Assembly: GCA_955651875.1 (NCBI GenBank)
Contig: CATPAP010000059.1
Location: forward strand, 1-6,374
Origin: Candidatus Dormiibacterota bacterium
GTDB lineage: Bacteria; Chloroflexota; Dormibacteria; Aeolococcales; Aeolococcaceae
Direction of reading: 5' to 3'
DNA: 6,374 nucleotides
Part shown: positions 1 to 6,187 of the stretch, in pieces
Numbering within the stretch: the first letter of the stretch is position 1
Layout: every line of letters begins with the position of its first letter
Position numbers and translations under genes: made by a program
Notes under the pieces: model-generated
Seen by the model: only the letters and a program-made list of their open reading frames with translations
Database searches by the model: none
Told to the model about the DNA's origin: nothing

Positions 1-255
1 AGTGTGCTGCGCACTCCGGCGTTCGTCGACCGGATGGAGCTCCCGGACGACGCCGAAGGACGCGTGGCCATCGTCAGCGTCGACCAAGGCGCTCTGGAGA
101 CGGCGACGTCCGCACAGAATCCGCCAAAGAGGGGTCGAATGTTCGGAACGGGCGGCCACCTCGCCGCCGCCTTGGACAGCCGGTACACGGCGCCTGTCCT
201 CGCGATCGCCCTCGTCGTCGTTCTTGTCGTGGGGATGCTGCTGCTGAGGGGCTGA
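1..255 (+). CDS. C-terminal part of an unrecognised protein with a hydrophobic tail
   Basis: An open frame enters from the left edge and ends at TGA 253-255, giving about 84 residues; the true start is outside the window. I do not recognise the family. The visible part is a polar, mixed-charge stretch followed by a short Gly/Lys/Arg segment (NPPKRGRMFGTGG). Near the end is one strongly hydrophobic helix of about 19 residues (from APVLAIALVVV to MLLL), finishing with Arg-Gly just before the stop. This layout suggests a tail-anchored or C-terminally anchored membrane protein with its bulk in the cytoplasm; that is inference from hydrophobicity alone. Codon use (G/C at third positions) matches the neighbouring genes. 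A start inside the visible part is possible (GTG at 4), but the open frame reaches the window edge, so a longer protein is more likely. Confidence 0.55.
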   Translation, partial: SVLRTPAFVDRMELPDDAEGRVAIVSVDQGALETATSAQNPPKRGRMFGTGGHLAAALDSRYTAPVLAIALVVVLVVGMLLLRG

Positions 256-297
256 GCAGCGGCGTCGGGCGACGGTACCCACCACTAGTTTGTGTGT

Positions 298-303
298 TAC
301 ACT
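298..303 (+). promoter_or_regulatory. -10 element (TACACT) of a leaderless promoter for radC
   Basis: TACACT matches the TANNNT pattern of actinobacterial -10 boxes and is preceded by TGT, an extended -10 (TGn). Seven bases separate it from GTG 311, so transcription would begin at or next to the start codon. No Shine-Dalgarno sequence precedes the GTG, and no good -35 is visible. The hexamer overlaps short inverted repeats (GTGT-T-ACAC at 294-302; ACAC-N4-GTGT at 299-310), which could be a small operator or chance. Confidence 0.5.
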
Positions 304-310
304 CCGGTGT

Positions 311-958
311 GTGAACTCGTGCGCCTCCAACGACCGAGATCCGCTCTCAGCACGCACGGATGCGGAGCTGATCGCGCAGGTGCTCGGCGGGGCGACACCG
401 TCGACCGACGTGATCGAGTGTGCCGTCCGAATCGCTGCTGTTCCCTTGTGGGAGCGTCGGCTCCTCGGCGCCGCTGGGCTGACGCGCGAGCACGGCGTCG
501 CCCCCGAGCGCGCCCTGCGTCTGGCTGCGCTGTGGGAGCTCGCGGAGCGCTGGCTCCCTGACGATCGTCCGTCAGTGACCTCTCCACGAGAGGCCGTACT
601 CCTGCTCGGCGGTCTGCGTTCCGCCTCTCGCGAACACGTGTGGGTGCTGATGCTCGACGCTCGGCACCGGCCGATCGCCTGTGAAACGGTGGCGGTGGGC
701 AGCATCAACAGCTCCCGTCTGACGCCGCGCGATGTGCTCTCGCCGGCCTTGCGAGCTGGTTCAGCGGCACTTATCGTGGCCCACAACCACCCGTCCGGCG
801 ATCCTTCACCGTCGCGGGCCGACCGCACGGTCACCGAAGCCCTGCGCAGCGCAGCCGCGCTCATGGGTGTTCCCATGCTCGACCATATCATCGTCGCCAC
901 GCGCGGCCACCACTCGTTCCGCGAGGTCGAGGGATGGGACGTCGCCGCGGCGGCGTGA
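311..958 (+). CDS. radC: RadC family protein (JAB/MPN-like domain)
   Basis: The product is 215 residues, close to the usual RadC length of about 220. The C-terminal JAB domain (about 90-207) carries the complete metal-binding JAMM motif: Glu108, then H158-N-H160-P-S-G, Ser168 and Asp171, in the spacing HxHx7SxxD. Other RadC signatures are LMLDARHRP, SRLTPRDVLSPAL, and LDHIIVA near the C-terminus. The N-terminal helix-hairpin-helix part (about 15-80) is weak: the usual Gly-rich kGIG loop is replaced by HGVAPERAL. RadC was named for a radiation phenotype, but its biochemical role is unsettled; the fold suggests a zinc-dependent hydrolase, and the family often accompanies mobile DNA. GTG 311 is chosen because a -10 box lies 7 bases upstream; a TTG at 290 would add 7 residues, MCVTLRC, and would overlap that box. 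The stop lies 3 bases from the stop of the convergent gene. Confidence 0.9.
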   Translation: MNSCASNDRDPLSARTDAELIAQVLGGATPSTDVIECAVRIAAVPLWERRLLGAAGLTREHGVAPERALRLAALWELAERWLPDDRPSVTSPREAVLLLGGLRSASREHVWVLMLDARHRPIACETVAVGSINSSRLTPRDVLSPALRAGSAALIVAHNHPSGDPSPSRADRTVTEALRSAAALMGVPMLDHIIVATRGHHSFREVEGWDVAAAA

Positions 959-961
959 TAC

Positions 962-2158
962 TCAGGAGAAGGCGTCCTCTCCCGTGATGGCCTTGCCCAG
1001 GATGAGCGTGTGCACCTCCTCGGTCCCCTCGTACGTGAGCACCGATTCGAGGTTGTTCATGTGGCGTATCACCGGGTACTCGAGGGTGATGCCGTTGGCG
1101 CCGAGGATGGTGCGCGCCTCGCGGGCAACCTCGATGGCCGCTCGAACGTTGGCCCGTTTGGCGAGCGACACCTGGACGGGATGCAGTTGCCCCGCATCCT
1201 TGAGAGTGCCGAGGCGGTGCGCAACCAGCCGGCCTTGGACCAACGACGTCGCCATGCTCGCGAGCTTGGCCTGGGTGAGCTGGAAGCGCGCGATCGGTCC
1301 GTCGAACACTCGTCGGGTCTTGCTGTACTCGACGGCGGCCTCGAAGCATGCGCGCGCCGCTCCCATCGCGCCCCACGCAATGCCGTAACGCGCTTCGTTG
1401 AGGCACGACAACGGACCGCGCAGGCCGGTGACACCCGGCAACAGCGCCGCCTCGGGCAGCACGACAGAGTCGAAGTGCAGCCCGCTCGTGACCGAGGCGC
1501 GCAGCGACAGCTTGCGGTGCACGTCCGTGGTGGTGAACCCGGGAGTGCCCCGCTCCACCAGAAAGCCCCGAACACCCTCGTCGGTGGCCGCCCACACCAC
1601 CGCTACGTCGGCAAGGGAACCGTTGGTGATCCACATCTTGTTGCCGTTCAACATCCAGCCATCGCCGTGCCGCTTCGCGACCGTCGTCATGCTTCCCGGA
1701 TCGCTGCCCGCGTCGGGCTCGGTGAGTCCGAAGCAGCCGATCATCGAGCCAGCTGCCATCTCTGGCAGAAACCTCTGCTTCTGCTCCTCGCTGCCGTAGG
1801 CGAGGATCGGAAACATCGCCAATGAGCCCTGCACCGAGACGAACGAGCGCAAACCACTGTCGCCCGCCTCGAGTTCCTCGCAGGCGACGCCGTACGCTAT
1901 CGCAGTCGCGCCGGCGCAGCCGTAGCCGACCAGATGCATGCCCAGCAAGCCGAGCTTGGCCACCTCGGCGACCAGCTCACGGGGGAAGGTCCCCGCCTCG
2001 AAGTGGTCGCCGATGACCGGAAGAACCCTTTCGCGCACCATGGAGCGAACCGTGTCGCGGATGAGCCGCTCGTCATCGTTGAGCAGGTCGTCGACGCGGA
2101 AGAGATCGCAGGCGGTGGGCAGGGACACCTCGGACTGCCGGGCGTGCGTGGTCGTCAT
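962..2158 (-). CDS. gcdH: Glutaryl-CoA dehydrogenase (acyl-CoA dehydrogenase family)
   Basis: The 398-residue, full-length flavoprotein belongs to the acyl-CoA dehydrogenase family. Family members oxidise acyl-CoA with FAD and pass electrons to electron-transfer flavoprotein. The glutaryl-CoA enzymes also decarboxylate, turning glutaryl-CoA into crotonyl-CoA in lysine, tryptophan and aromatic breakdown. The glutaryl assignment rests on motifs resembling the human enzyme from memory: SGLRSFVSVQGSL (101-113), whose Arg104 corresponds to the substrate-carboxylate arginine; GCFGLTEPDAGSDP (141-154); KMWITNG (174-180); LSLRAS (217-222); CLNEARYGIAWG (252-263); and VLTYEGTEEVHTLILGKAITG (373-393, key residues), where Glu377 is the expected catalytic base. 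The ATG at 2158 gives a normal N-terminus and has no Shine-Dalgarno sequence. The gene converges on radC and starts 51 bases after the end of the upstream thioredoxin frame, so co-transcription with that frame is possible. A closely related acyl-CoA dehydrogenase of other specificity is the main alternative. Confidence 0.9.
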   Translation of the reverse strand: MTTTHARQSEVSLPTACDLFRVDDLLNDDERLIRDTVRSMVRERVLPVIGDHFEAGTFPRELVAEVAKLGLLGMHLVGYGCAGATAIAYGVACEELEAGDSGLRSFVSVQGSLAMFPILAYGSEEQKQRFLPEMAAGSMIGCFGLTEPDAGSDPGSMTTVAKRHGDGWMLNGNKMWITNGSLADVAVVWAATDEGVRGFLVERGTPGFTTTDVHRKLSLRASVTSGLHFDSVVLPEAALLPGVTGLRGPLSCLNEARYGIAWGAMGAARACFEAAVEYSKTRRVFDGPIARFQLTQAKLASMATSLVQGRLVAHRLGTLKDAGQLHPVQVSLAKRANVRAAIEVAREARTILGANGITLEYPVIRHMNNLESVLTYEGTEEVHTLILGKAITGEDAFS

Positions 2159-2164
2159 CGGCCG

Positions 2165-2170
2165 ATTGAA
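2165..2170 (-). promoter_or_regulatory. Possible -10 element (TTCAAT) ahead of gcdH
   Basis: On the minus strand, TTCAAT ends 6 bases before ATG 2158, a spacing that would give a leaderless or near-leaderless transcript. It keeps the A at position 5 and final T of the -10 consensus but lacks the A at position 2. No Shine-Dalgarno sequence and no clear -35 are seen. Weak on its own, it is listed because five other starts in the window have the same layout. Confidence 0.25.
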
Positions 2171-2209
2171 ACACGCGGCCGCCCATCGCCGTCCGAGCGT
2201 TGGCTCGCG

Positions 2210-2437
2210 TCAGGCGACGGCAGCTTGGGCCGAGGACGCGCGGGTGGCCTCCACCTGGTCGCGCAGCACCGATTCGGTGGCGAACCCCGCGTTCACCGCC
2301 GTCATGCTCCCCCGCCTGTCCAGCACCACGGTGGTCGGCAGCGTCATCACCCGGTAGGTGCGGACCGCCCGCTGATTGGCGGCCACGTCGAGCTCCCGGA
2401 TGTCGACATCCTCGATCAGCTCGCGCAGCCGGCCCAA
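2210..2437 (-). CDS. C-terminal part of the thioredoxin domain (fragment 3)
   Basis: The remaining 75 codons after the TAG, counted from a TTG at 2437, encode the second part of a thioredoxin fold: a helix (GRLRELIEDV), a strand (IRELDV), the cis-proline loop TLPTT followed by VVLDRRG, and a final helix. It lacks the CxxC and would have no redox activity alone. I see no convincing ribosome binding site before the TTG, so separate translation is doubtful. It is listed to show where conserved coding sequence ends. Confidence 0.35.
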   Translation of the reverse strand: MGRLRELIEDVDIRELDVAANQRAVRTYRVMTLPTTVVLDRRGSMTAVNAGFATESVLRDQVEATRASSAQAAVA

Positions 2438-2446
2438 CGCCGGCCG

Positions 2447-2902
2447 CTACGCGACGTGGCAGACGGTGCAGTTCTCGCCGGTGAAGTACAGGATGTCGGG
2501 CACAGAACCGGCAGCGCCGCCGGCGACCGTCTCGATCAGCGAGCTGCCGACCAGTCGCCGCTGCCAGGCACGCTGCAGACCGAGGCCCCCAGCCGCGACG
2601 GCGAGCACGCCCAGCGCGATGAGCGGGGCCAGCTGCGTCGCCACGCCCCAGCCGGCGGCGGGGCGGCGGCCCAACACCGGGAAGAGCCCGACCCTGACCA
2701 GCTGGGCGTAGACGATGCAGCCGACGCAGATGTCGAAGGCGAAGTTCAGGAAGGCCAGGGCGATGACGATCCAGCCGAGCGTCCAGGCCACGGTCAGGTG
2801 CCCAGTGATGGCGGCGATGGAGGCCGCCACCAGAAAGGTGCCTCCCACCAGCTGCGCGAAGCGGTGTGGCGCAGGGTCTTCGACGCGCACCCGCGGCCTC
2901 AC
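2447..2902 (-). CDS. C-terminal half of DUF4395 plus start of thioredoxin domain (fragment 2)
   Basis: This 151-residue open frame could restart at GTG 2902, six bases after the upstream TGA, so translational reinitiation is possible. It holds two DUF4395 helices, the CVGC motif (residues 59-62), a further helix (about 90-108), and the first strand of a thioredoxin domain with the active-site CTVC at residues 145-148. The TAG comes three residues after the second active-site Cys, so the product would carry a CxxC at its extreme C-terminus without the rest of the fold. It is in the same frame as the fragments on both sides. Confidence 0.6.
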   Translation of the reverse strand: MRPRVRVEDPAPHRFAQLVGGTFLVAASIAAITGHLTVAWTLGWIVIALAFLNFAFDICVGCIVYAQLVRVGLFPVLGRRPAAGWGVATQLAPLIALGVLAVAAGGLGLQRAWQRRLVGSSLIETVAGGAAGSVPDILYFTGENCTVCHVA

Positions 2903-2908
2903 CAGGCC

Positions 2909-3115
2909 TCACGGCTTGAGGAACCCGACGTGCAGCGCGCGCGGCAGGCTCGTCGACGGAGAGAGGGCGCTGCCGAGCAGCATCAGGGCAAAGACCGGGA
3001 AGGCGGCGGCGGCGGCCGGCTGCACCAGGGCAACCAGCCAGGCGGTCAGCAGGCCGCCGATGAGGAGGACCTGGCCGACCTTGAGCGCGCTGCGGTCGAA
3101 AGGAAGGTTGGCCAT
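2909..3115 (-). CDS. N-terminal half of DUF4395 (fragment 1 of the interrupted fusion)
   Basis: If the TGA at 2911-2909 acts as a stop, this is a 68-residue peptide starting MANLPFDRSALKVGQ with two hydrophobic helices, ending HVGFLKP. ATG 3115 is preferred over in-frame starts further up: those would run into the divergent DUF3501 gene, whereas ATG 3115 lies 9 bases after a good -10 box, TATAGT. In intact relatives the chain continues with an Arg-rich loop into the second half of the domain, so this piece alone is unlikely to fold as a complete DUF4395 protein. Confidence 0.6.
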   Translation of the reverse strand: MANLPFDRSALKVGQVLLIGGLLTAWLVALVQPAAAAAFPVFALMLLGSALSPSTSLPRALHVGFLKP

Positions 3116-3124
3116 AGGGGCAAA

Positions 3125-3130
3125 ACTATA
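3125..3130 (-). promoter_or_regulatory. -10 element (TATAGT) for the DUF4395-thioredoxin gene
   Basis: On the minus strand, TATAGT is five of six to the -10 consensus and ends 9 bases before ATG 3115. The intervening sequence (TTTTGCCCCT with the last T of the hexamer) has no Shine-Dalgarno, so the transcript would have a leader of only a few bases. It lies in the 76-base gap shared with the divergent DUF3501 gene. A matching -35 is not evident. Confidence 0.5.
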
Positions 3131-3178
3131 CTGAAATGGTCGGATTTCGCGCGCCGTCGATCTCTGGGTCGAAGCGGG

Positions 3179-3184
3179 TACGCT
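3179..3184 (+). promoter_or_regulatory. -10 element (TACGCT) of a leaderless promoter for DUF3501
   Basis: TACGCT fits TANNNT and is followed by exactly 7 bases and then GTG 3192, the same geometry as TACACT-7-GTG at radC. No Shine-Dalgarno sequence precedes the GTG. The box sits 49 bases from the divergent -10 at 3125-3130, so a regulator bound between them could affect both genes. Confidence 0.5.
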
Positions 3185-3191
3185 CGGCCGC

Positions 3192-3761
3192 GTGAGCGTG
3201 GACCCGTCCGGCACCGACCAGGTGCGCACCGGCGCGGCCTACGAGAGCGATCGCGAGGCTACCCGAGCCCGGCTTTCCGCCTCCGCGCAGCAGCGCCGCA
3301 TCGAGCTCCCCGGTGACCTCGAGCTCGTCTTCTTGACCGGCGACACCGTTCGCACCTCGCTTGAGGAGCTGCTCCGCGCCGAGCGGGTCACCGACAGCGA
3401 GCGCGTCGCCGCCGAGGCCGCCGCATTCGGTGAGTTTGCAGGTGGTCACACGCGGCTGGCGGCGACCCTGTTCCTCGATGTCGCCGATCCGGCCACCCTC
3501 GGCGATCGTCTCGCCGAGCTCACCGGCATCGCCGAGCGCGTGTCCCTCGACGTCGGTGGCAACCGCGTCCCCGCACGCACCGATCCCGGCGAGGACGGCT
3601 CGGGCGCGTTCCACCTCCTCTTCGAGCTCGACACCGCGCAGCGCGGCGCGGTGCTCGACGGCGTGCCGCTTGCCGTCGCGGTGGACCATCCCGCCTGCCG
3701 CGCGACCGTCGCGCTGACCGCCGACCAGGTGCGCGCCGCGACCGCCGACCTGCGCCGGTGA
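3192..3761 (+). CDS. DUF3501 family protein
   Basis: This is a complete 189-residue, soluble, acidic protein with no signal peptide or membrane helix. Its length and order of motifs match DUF3501: a basic helix with QQRRIEL (33-39); the core TSLEELLRAERV (55-66), corresponding to the family's QEMLRAE-like segment; HTRLAATLFLDV (86-97); a short VSLDVGGNRV strand (117-126); FHLLFEL (140-146); DHPACRATVAL (165-175); and a C-terminal DL. The function of DUF3501 is unknown. In other genomes it often sits beside rubrerythrin-like and Fe-S oxidoreductase genes, hinting at redox or stress roles; no such partner is seen here. It diverges from the DUF4395-thioredoxin gene and is followed by 181 bases before the chelatase gene. 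Some usual positions differ (FLTGDT where relatives have an FEN-like motif), so it is a divergent member. Confidence 0.72.
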   Translation: MSVDPSGTDQVRTGAAYESDREATRARLSASAQQRRIELPGDLELVFLTGDTVRTSLEELLRAERVTDSERVAAEAAAFGEFAGGHTRLAATLFLDVADPATLGDRLAELTGIAERVSLDVGGNRVPARTDPGEDGSGAFHLLFELDTAQRGAVLDGVPLAVAVDHPACRATVALTADQVRAATADLRR

Positions 3762-3928
3762 GCTCGCCGCGCGGTTGTGTGGGCCGGCCTCGAGGCCCTC
3801 CCGTGGCCCTGTGCAGCTTCGAGACATCCGCTCCTGGTGTTTGTGCCATCACCGTCCAATATCCGGAGGATGCACCGTCGGCGATCGACGATCTCCACAG
3901 CACGTACGTCCAGTTCGCGGCGCCCTGC

Positions 3929-3934
3929 GAGAAT
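3929..3934 (+). promoter_or_regulatory. Possible extended -10 element (TGC-GAGAAT) for the chelatase gene
   Basis: GAGAAT, preceded by TGC (a TGn extension), ends 8 bases before ATG 3943. The hexamer keeps AxAAT of the consensus but lacks the first T. No Shine-Dalgarno sequence precedes the ATG. This would give a leaderless or very short-leader transcript. Support is weak and rests on the repeated pattern in this window. Confidence 0.27.
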
Positions 3935-3942
3935 GGCTGGCG

Positions 3943-6111
3943 ATGATCGATCGACCATCGGTGCTGCCCTTCAGCTCCGTCGTCGGGCAGGAGGCCATGA
4001 AGCAGGCGCTCCTGCTCAACGCGGTCAACCCTGCCATCGGCGGGGTGCTCATCCGTGGCGAGAAGGGAACGGGCAAGTCGACCGCGGTGCGCGGCCTCGC
4101 GGCGCTTCTCCCCGATGTCGCGGTGGTGGCGGGATGCCGCTTCCAGTGCGATCCCGGTGCACCGGCGCTGTGGTGCGACGAGTGCTGTGCGCGTGCGCAG
4201 GCCGGCGAGGTCTTGCACAGCGAGCAGACCGCCATGCGCGTCATCGAGCTGCCGGTCAACGCCAGTGAGGACCGCGTGGTCGGGAGCATCGATGTCGAGG
4301 CGGCGATCAAGCACGGAGAGCGCCGCTTCGAGCCCGGACTGCTGGCGGCGGCCAATCGCAACCTGCTCTATGTCGACGAGGTCAACCTGCTCGATGATCA
4401 CCTCGTCGACGTTCTCCTCGATGCCGCCGCCATGGGTGTCAACACCGTGGAGCGCGAGGGCGTGTCCGTCTCGCACCCGGCCCGCTTCATGCTCGTGGGC
4501 ACGATGAACCCCGAGGAGGGGGAGCTGCGCCCGCAGTTGCTCGATCGCTTCGGGCTGTGCGTGGACGTCGGTGGCCTGCAAGTCCTCGACGACCGCGTCC
4601 GCGTCATCGAGCGCGCCACCAGCGCCGCTGATGCCACCAACGTGGAGGACGGCGCCCAGGACCGGCTGCGAGCGGTCATCACGCGGGCCACCGAGCTGCT
4701 GCCGCTGGTGGGCGTCACGGCGTCGATGCGCCAGTTCATCGCGCTGATCTGCGTCGACGCCGGTGCCGTCGGGCACCGCGCGGATATCGTCATCAGCAGC
4801 ACCGCCCAGACCATCTGCGCGTGGCGTGAGGCGGAGCGGCTGGTCGACGCCGTCTCGACGGATCCGGTCGACGGCATGGATGCGTTGGCGGTGAGCGCGG
4901 TCGACGTCATCACCGCGGCCGAGCTGGCCCTCGCGCACCGGCGCCGCGAGCACGCTTCACCGGACAGCAGCGGCGCGACGTCGCCGACGGAGGGCGCGCG
5001 CGAACGCATGGAGGAGATGCGCCGTGACGCCGAGGCATCGACCGCCGACGCGGAGTCGACCGCGCAGCCCGAGGAGTCCGAGGCTGCCCAGGAGTCCCCC
5101 ACCAGCGCCGACGAGGGCGAGGGCGCCTCTCACGGCGACCAGGCGCGCGGCAGTGAGTCGACGGCGTCGGGGCCGTCGCAGCTGTACGCGGGCGAGCTCT
5201 TCCCGGTGCGCAAGATCACTCTGCCGCGCGACCGCCGCAGCCGCAAGACAAGCGGCAAGCGGACCCAGTCGCGCAGCATGGACCGCCGCGGCAGGTACGT
5301 CCGCGCGGTACAGACCGAGAAGACCTCAGACGTCGCCTTCGACGCCACCGTCCGCGCCGCGGCGCCGCACCAGCTGCGCCGCCGCCAGGAGGCCGCAGCG
5401 GAGGGGAACGTCGACGCACCGGTTCTCCACCTCGAGCGCCAGGACCTGCGCCAGAAGGTGCGCAGGCGCCGCACCGGCACCCTCATCGTCTTCGTGGTCG
5501 ATGCCAGCGCCTCGATGGACGCCGAGCAGCGCATGCAGGCCACCAAGGGCGCCGCCCTCTCACTGCTGCGCGCGGCGTACGTGCGCCGCGACAAGGTGTC
5601 GCTGGTCGTGTTCTCGGGACGCAGCGCACGTGTGGTGATGCAGCCCACCTCCAGCGTCGACCTCGCCGAGGCACGCCTGCAGCGGCTCGCCGTCGGTGGC
5701 ACCACGCCGCTGACCCACGGGCTGGTCGCCGGACTCAAGGTGGTCCGCACCGAACGTCTGCGCGACGCGTCCGTGTACCCGCTGATCGTCCTCATCAGCG
5801 ACGGACGCGGCAACATCTCGCTGTTCGGCGAGGAGCCGCTGCTCGAGGCACAGCGACTCGCGGCGCAGGTCGGTGCCGAGCACGTGCGCATGCTCGTCAT
5901 CGACTCAGCACGCGACCACATCGCGGTCACGCCCCTGCCGCGCGTTGGCGGCGCGGGCAAGCCGCCACGCTCACAGCTGTTCAGCGGGGGCTACGGCTTC
6001 AACGCCTGCCTCGACCTCGCCGAACGCTCGGGCGGCGAGTACCTCGGGCTGTACGACCTCAGCCAGGGCGCGATCCTCGCCGGCGTCGAGCGCACCCTGC
6101 GCGGGCGATAG
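3943..6111 (+). CDS. Fused AAA+/VWA metal-chelatase subunit (BchI-BchD type; magnesium or cobalt chelatase)
   Basis: This 722-residue protein combines chelatase I and D parts. The AAA+ domain (about 8-335) has Walker A GEKGTGKS (39-46), a Cys cluster (C65, C69, C78, C81, C82) usual in this branch and possibly metal-binding, Walker B LLYVDE (141-146), sensor 1 VGTMNPEEGELRP (185-197) with the arginine-finger segment LLDRFGL, and a likely sensor-2 GHRADI (277-282). A low-complexity Glu/Ser/Ala linker (about 336-412) and a basic stretch (423-510) lead to a VWA domain (about 512-720) with a full MIDAS: D520-A-S522-A-S524, Thr587 and D620 (SDGRGN). Such proteins drive ATP-dependent insertion of Mg or Co into a tetrapyrrole together with a large BchH/CobN subunit, in the cytoplasm. 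ATG 3943 is chosen because conserved sequence begins 10 residues later; longer in-frame starts add unlike sequence. In non-photosynthetic Actinobacteria a cobalamin role is usual, but the metal here is inferred. Confidence 0.88.
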   Translation: MIDRPSVLPFSSVVGQEAMKQALLLNAVNPAIGGVLIRGEKGTGKSTAVRGLAALLPDVAVVAGCRFQCDPGAPALWCDECCARAQAGEVLHSEQTAMRVIELPVNASEDRVVGSIDVEAAIKHGERRFEPGLLAAANRNLLYVDEVNLLDDHLVDVLLDAAAMGVNTVEREGVSVSHPARFMLVGTMNPEEGELRPQLLDRFGLCVDVGGLQVLDDRVRVIERATSAADATNVEDGAQDRLRAVITRATELLPLVGVTASMRQFIALICVDAGAVGHRADIVISSTAQTICAWREAERLVDAVSTDPVDGMDALAVSAVDVITAAELALAHRRREHASPDSSGATSPTEGARERMEEMRRDAEASTADAESTAQPEESEAAQESPTSADEGEGASHGDQARGSESTASGPSQLYAGELFPVRKITLPRDRRSRKTSGKRTQSRSMDRRGRYVRAVQTEKTSDVAFDATVRAAAPHQLRRRQEAAAEGNVDAPVLHLERQDLRQKVRRRRTGTLIVFVVDASASMDAEQRMQATKGAALSLLRAAYVRRDKVSLVVFSGRSARVVMQPTSSVDLAEARLQRLAVGGTTPLTHGLVAGLKVVRTERLRDASVYPLIVLISDGRGNISLFGEEPLLEAQRLAAQVGAEHVRMLVIDSARDHIAVTPLPRVGGAGKPPRSQLFSGGYGFNACLDLAERSGGEYLGLYDLSQGAILAGVERTLRGR

Positions 6112-6152
6112 GCACGGGAAGGCTCAAGCGCACCGCGGTATGAGCTGGCGGG

Positions 6153-6177
6153 CGCTTGGCTTGGACCGGGCCAAGCG
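6153..6177 (+). terminator. Hairpin between the two chelatase genes (possible terminator)
   Basis: CGCTTGGC (6153-6160) pairs perfectly with GCCAAGCG (6170-6177), giving an 8-bp stem with a 9-base loop. It lies 41 bases after the stop of the first chelatase gene and 22 bases before the start of the second. No T-run follows, so it is not a classical intrinsic terminator; Actinobacteria do use hairpins without a U-tract, and it could also be an mRNA-stabilising or chance structure. Confidence 0.35.
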
Positions 6178-6187
6178 GCCGACCGGC

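Larger units (their letters stand above)
2210..3115 (-). pseudogene. DUF4395-thioredoxin fusion, interrupted by two in-frame stops
   Basis: From ATG 3115 to TGA 2212-2210 there is a single frame of 301 codons with TGA at codon 69 and TAG at codon 223 but no shift of frame. Codons 1-133 form a DUF4395 domain: hydrophobic helices at about 12-31, 34-52, 87-105 and 108-127, the family segment EDPAPHRFAQ (79-88), and the conserved CVGC (130-133). A fifth helix follows (161-179), then a thioredoxin-like domain with CTVC at 216-219 and the cis-proline loop TLPTT (258-262). DUF4395 and thioredoxin genes are often neighbours in Actinobacteria; here they are one frame. The predicted protein would sit in the membrane and could move electrons between the two Cys pairs (inference). 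The conserved sequence around both stops shows recent breakage, a sequence error, or readthrough. Restoring CGA (Arg) and CAG (Gln) gives family-like sequence. Confidence 0.7.

Noticed and set aside
290..320. An SOS (LexA) box at the radC promoter
   Set aside because: A GAAC half-site occurs at 313-316 but no matching GTTC follows at the required spacing; the short GTGT/ACAC repeats do not fit a LexA site.
888..1825. Open frames overlapping gcdH in other frames on both strands
   Set aside because: gcdH is supported by its full length and conserved motifs; the alternatives carry none and have biased composition.
2447..2911. TGA read as selenocysteine and TAG as pyrrolysine in the DUF4395-thioredoxin frame
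   Set aside because: The TGA is not at a Cys position of the family and needing both special residues in one gene is implausible. TGA and TAG end other genes here normally (TGA at 956-958, TAG at 6109-6111).
1934..3316. A 460-codon open frame on the plus strand across gcdH, the DUF4395-thioredoxin frame and the DUF3501 start
   Set aside because: It is antisense to sequence with clear protein motifs and has a shadow-like Arg/His/Gln/Gly composition. The two stops on the other strand do not make this strand a better gene.
3865..3872. GGAGG followed at once by ATG (3870) as an alternative gene start before the chelatase
   Set aside because: The ATG is in a different frame from the chelatase, the spacing to GGAGG is zero, and no protein motif follows in that frame.
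3762..3942. A cobalamin riboswitch or other leader RNA upstream of the chelatase gene
   Set aside because: The 181-base gap lacks a recognisable B12-box, and its only clear symmetry is the 12-base palindrome GGCCTCGAGGCC at 3786-3797, too short and GC-rich to mean much.
3520..4953. A 477-codon open frame on the minus strand opposite the chelatase and DUF3501 genes
   Set aside because: It overlaps two well-supported genes, is dominated by Arg, Asp, His and Gly as expected for the reverse of GC-rich coding sequence, and shows no recognisable domain.
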